Origin: CAIWKO01 sp964469155
GTDB lineage: Bacteria; Bacteroidota; Bacteroidia; Bacteroidales; CAIWKO01
Direction of reading: 5' to 3'
Length of the DNA stretch: 42,284 nt
Assembly (NCBI GenBank): GCA_964469155.1
Contig: CAYXXU010000040.1
Coordinates: 1-42,284, forward strand
Positions 39,910 to 42,284 of the stretch are shown here, in pieces. Within the stretch, counting starts at the first letter, position 1; the number at the start of each line of letters is the position of its first letter. Position numbers and translations under genes: made by a program. Below the pieces are notes generated by a model. The model saw only the letters and a list, made by a program, of their open reading frames with translations. It ran no database searches and was not told where the DNA came from.

Positions 39910-41712
39910 CTAAATCAGGTTGGATGACCTTTTGATCATGCCTCTGTAATGCTGTATCAGATCAGATTTGGAGATGATACCCGCATATTTTTTCCCGAAA
40001 AGGACCACCAGGTTCCAGGTTTCGGGATTGTCGAATTTTTCCATCACCAAGATCATGTGGTCGTCGATCTGAACGGTTTCTACATTATGATCTGTGAGTT
40101 CGCTGACCATGACCTCGTTGTGCAGTTCGGGCCGGAAAATATAAGATTTCAGACTTTCGAGGTGCACCAGTCCCTTGAAATTATTGTGCGAATCAACTAC
40201 CGGAAAAATACTGCGGTTGCTTTCCTTAAATATCTCGACAAGCACAGACAGTTTGTCGGTTATATTCACTTTTGTAAAACCGTTATCCACCAAATCTTTC
40301 AGTTGTAGCAGGTTCAGAATATTCAGATCTTTATCCTCGGTCATGAGTTTGCCTCTCTGTGCCAGTTTTTTGGTATAAATGGAATGAGGTTCGAAGTAGC
40401 GGGCGATGAAGTATGAAAGCGCTGAGACCAGCATGAGAGGGACAAAAAGCATATAGCCCCCGGTGACTTCGGCAATAAGGAATATGGCCGTCAGCGGAGC
40501 CCTCACTACTCCGCTCAGCACCCCTGCCATTCCTACGGCAATAAAATTGACGGTGCTCAGGTGCATCAGCCCGGTTCCATTGATGAAAAATGCCAGCGAA
40601 AATCCTATCAAAGCCCCTGTGAACAATGAGGGAGCAAAGATACCTCCGTTGCCGCCGCTTCCGATGGTTAGTGCGGTGGCGAACGATTTGATGAGAATGA
40701 TGGCTGCCACAAACAATAGTATTACCCGCCCGTTGCGTGCGTATTCTTCGAAAAAGCTGTTGGCTACCAGTGGCGCCTGGGTGTTGTTGAGCAACACCTC
40801 AATGGTTTTGTAGCCTTCGCCCCAAAGCGGCGGGAATATAAAGATCAGTAAACCCAGCGTCAGTCCTCCCAGTATGGGTTTGAGCAAATGATTTTGTTTG
40901 TTAAGTTTGCCCTCGACAAACAAGGTGGTGCGCGTCATATACACAGAGTATAAGCCCGTGATGATACCCAGCAATATGTACATGGGTATGGCCTCGACAT
41001 GCCATTTGTCGGTTACCAGGTAGAATAATTGCCCGCGGTAGATGAGGTTGGTGACGATGGACGAAGTGGCTGCCGCAATAAGCAAAGGAATAAATATGGG
41101 AATGGAAAAATTGGTGAGCAACACCTCCAATGCAAACAACACCCCGGCGATAGGGCTGTTGAAAACCGCTGCAATACCACCGGCTGCGCCGCAAGCCAGC
41201 AAAATGATCCTTTCGTTCTGGCCCATTTTGAACCAGCGCGCTACGTTCGAACCTATGGCCGAGCCCGTGACGGCAATGGGAGCTTCCAAACCGGCCGAAC
41301 CACCTAACCCTACGGTGATACCGCTGGTGAGTACGTGCGACCAGGTTTTGCTTGGCTGCACCTTGCCCGAGTTCCACGAAATATCGTAAATGATGCTGCC
41401 CAGACCTTTGTCGAAGCGGCCCTTGATGAAATATTTAATAATCAGAAAAGTTAAGGTAATGCCCGATAAGGGCAACACAATGTAAACAAACCTGACCGAG
41501 CGATAGTGTGCCACCAGCGTGGTGAGGTATTGCAAATAGTGAACCCCAAGTTTGAGCACTATGGCTGCCAGTGCCGAAATGATGCCGACGATGATGCTGG
41601 CAATAATCAGAAAGTTGCGGTTGCTGATGTATCTCGATCGCCAATAAAGGAACTTATTGATGAGCGCCTGCACAGTGGCCCTGAAACTTTTGTTGGTACT
41701 AAGCGTTTGCAT
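39910..41712 (-). CDS. ClC family chloride channel/antiporter with CBS domains
   Basis: The 600-residue inner-membrane protein has 10 or more hydrophobic helices spanning about 33-440. The selectivity region has GLGGSAGLEAPI at 136-146, where Glu143 occupies the place of the gating glutamate, which favours an H+/Cl- exchanger over an open channel. GSGGNGGIFAPSLFTGALIG (the GxFxP motif) lies near 350, and VGMAGVLSGVVRAPLTAIFL near 395. The C-terminal 150 residues form paired CBS domains (KLSVLVEIFKESNRSIFPVV, then HMILVMEKF), which in other members bind nucleotides and tune gating. It uses the first ATG. A TACCTTAGC motif is 18 bp upstream, and a 500-bp repeat tract lies beyond. Confidence 0.95.
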   Translation of the reverse strand: MQTLSTNKSFRATVQALINKFLYWRSRYISNRNFLIIASIIVGIISALAAIVLKLGVHYLQYLTTLVAHYRSVRFVYIVLPLSGITLTFLIIKYFIKGRFDKGLGSIIYDISWNSGKVQPSKTWSHVLTSGITVGLGGSAGLEAPIAVTGSAIGSNVARWFKMGQNERIILLACGAAGGIAAVFNSPIAGVLFALEVLLTNFSIPIFIPLLIAAATSSIVTNLIYRGQLFYLVTDKWHVEAIPMYILLGIITGLYSVYMTRTTLFVEGKLNKQNHLLKPILGGLTLGLLIFIFPPLWGEGYKTIEVLLNNTQAPLVANSFFEEYARNGRVILLFVAAIILIKSFATALTIGSGGNGGIFAPSLFTGALIGFSLAFFINGTGLMHLSTVNFIAVGMAGVLSGVVRAPLTAIFLIAEVTGGYMLFVPLMLVSALSYFIARYFEPHSIYTKKLAQRGKLMTEDKDLNILNLLQLKDLVDNGFTKVNITDKLSVLVEIFKESNRSIFPVVDSHNNFKGLVHLESLKSYIFRPELHNEVMVSELTDHNVETVQIDDHMILVMEKFDNPETWNLVVLFGKKYAGIISKSDLIQHYRGMIKRSSNLI

Positions 41713-41730
41713 CTTATAAATAAACGGGGG

Positions 41731-41738
41731 CTAAGGTA
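41731..41738 (-). promoter_or_regulatory. TAnnTTAG promoter-like element upstream of the ClC gene
   Basis: TACCTTAG (then C) on the minus strand, 18 bp before the ATG at 41712. Fourth member of the recurrent TAnnTTAGC set. Confidence 0.35.
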
Positions 41739-41763
41739 TTGATTTTTTTTGAGAAAAGTGGAG

Positions 41764-41826
41764 GAAGTCAGAAGTTAGAAGTCAGGAGACCGGAGACGGA
41801 AGACCGAAGACCGGAGACGGAAATCG
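41764..41826. repeat. Heptanucleotide tandem array, 9 units
   Basis: Nine head-to-tail 7-bp units on the plus strand with consensus near GRAGACS: three GAAGTYA units, then GGAGACC, GGAGACG, GAAGACC twice, GGAGACG, and a final GAAATCG. No gene overlaps it. It begins about 50 bp upstream of the ClC start codon. Confidence 0.9.
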
Positions 41827-42015
41827 TTAATTGATTTTATTGAGTTGAATAAGGAAGATTCAAGACCCAAGGGAAGATAGCCACGAGCCATGAGCCACAA
41901 ATTCCACCAGTCAAGAGGAAGTTCCGATAAAAAGTACGGGACAGGTTGGAGTGCGGAGCAGACATAAAAAACCAAGAACCAAGGACCAAAACATCAGTCG
42001 CAGAGCATTTGTAAA
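41827..42015. repeat. Degenerate heptamer tract containing a dispersed 33-nt block
   Basis: Positions 41866-41898 match 27338-27370 with one mismatch (units CCAAGGG, AAGATAG, CCACGAG, CCATGAG). Another short 7-bp run, ACCAAGA/ACCAAGG/ACCAAAA, lies near 41970-41990. The rest is non-coding with weak periodicity. Confidence 0.65.
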
Positions 42016-42267
42016 TGTACATTCATCCTTCGTCGGTTTGCATAAGCCAATCCGGTTTAGGTAAAAACTATTCCGTGATATGTATTAATCCATTCAACCT
42101 GTGTATTCATCCTTACATCCCTTGCATAGACCCTTAAGGCTTGTGCATCGATGATTACAGGGTTTGCATTGACCATTACGGCATTTGCATGAACCATTAT
42201 AAAACTTACATCGACCATTAACAACCTTGCATTGACCATGTCGGCTTGTGTAATGACCGCGTCGGCA
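42016..42267. repeat. Degenerate 21-bp tandem array, 12 units
   Basis: Twelve consecutive 21-bp units (252 bp) stay in register. The first heptamer is close to YKTGCAT, the second to TGACCAT, and the third is variable but often starts TA or ends GGCA. The best copies are at 42163-42183 and 42226-42246. The array nearly reaches the window end and may continue beyond it. The minus strand reads through in heptapeptides (MVNANPV type), which is a result of the 21-bp period and not a gene. Confidence 0.85.
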
Positions 42268-42284
42268 CCTTACAAGTCATTTTT

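Noticed and set aside
42057..42239. 60-codon minus-strand ORF with heptapeptide repeats (MVNANPV type)
   Set aside because: The peptide periodicity is fully explained by the 21-bp DNA array. Other frames also stay periodic, and there is no signal or domain.

Overview
The window looks like a chromosomal segment from a member of the Bacteroidota, probably class Bacteroidia. The evidence is: two secreted multi-domain proteins ending in type IX secretion (T9SS) sorting domains, many Bacteroidota-style lipoproteins, -7 promoter elements of the TAnnTTTG type, few Shine-Dalgarno sequences, and a typical Bacteroidota DnaG. No rRNA, tRNA, CRISPR array or complete insertion sequence was seen.

Layout. 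(1) 1-17.26 kb is a surface-polysaccharide (O-antigen/LPS-type) locus. A partial plus-strand membrane protein opens the window. Facing it is a minus-strand series running from about 17.23 kb down to 1.44 kb: ABC exporter Wzm/Wzt, a DegT aminotransferase, a WbqC-like protein, a second divergent DegT-like protein, a GNAT acetyltransferase, a GT2 and a GT4-like glycosyltransferase, an AsnB-type amidotransferase, three more GT4-like glycosyltransferases, and a HisH/HisF/WbpG triad of the kind that builds acetamidino sugars. Most joints are 4-13 bp overlaps, so this reads as one operon. A 61-codon HAD-hydrolase remnant marks the downstream edge. (2) 17.26-23.4 kb holds a long AT-rich spacer and a divergent 1780-residue T9SS cargo protein with an internal duplication. 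(3) 23.4-32 kb is mostly housekeeping: a methyltransferase, dnaG, two DUF4878-like lipoproteins, a secreted protein, endonuclease I, an OmpA lipoprotein and exodeoxyribonuclease III. (4) 31.8-36.4 kb holds an ECF sigma factor, an anti-sigma-like TPR protein and an 837-residue Ig/PKD protein with a gliding-type C-terminal domain. (5) 36.4-41.7 kb holds an SRAP protein, small envelope proteins, an orphan LuxE-like protein and a ClC chloride transporter.

The most unusual structure not explained by genes is a set of degenerate arrays with a 7-bp or 21-bp period. They lie in the spacers at 27.30-28.05 kb and 41.76-42.27 kb. Two of the arrays share a near-identical 33-nt block 14.5 kb apart, and both 21-bp arrays carry a TGACCAW middle heptamer. 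They belong to one repeat family, although they look like unrelated noise at first sight. A second genome-level signal is a TAnnTTAGC motif 17-22 nt upstream of four unrelated minus-strand start codons.

The polysaccharide genes suggest the following working model (inference). DegT/WbqC/GNAT make an N-acylated amino sugar. HisH releases ammonia, which passes through a cyclase-dead HisF to WbpG to form an amidino group. AsnB may amidate a uronic acid. The glycosyltransferases assemble the repeat unit, and Wzm/Wzt exports it. Such a polysaccharide could be the anchor for the T9SS cargo encoded next door.
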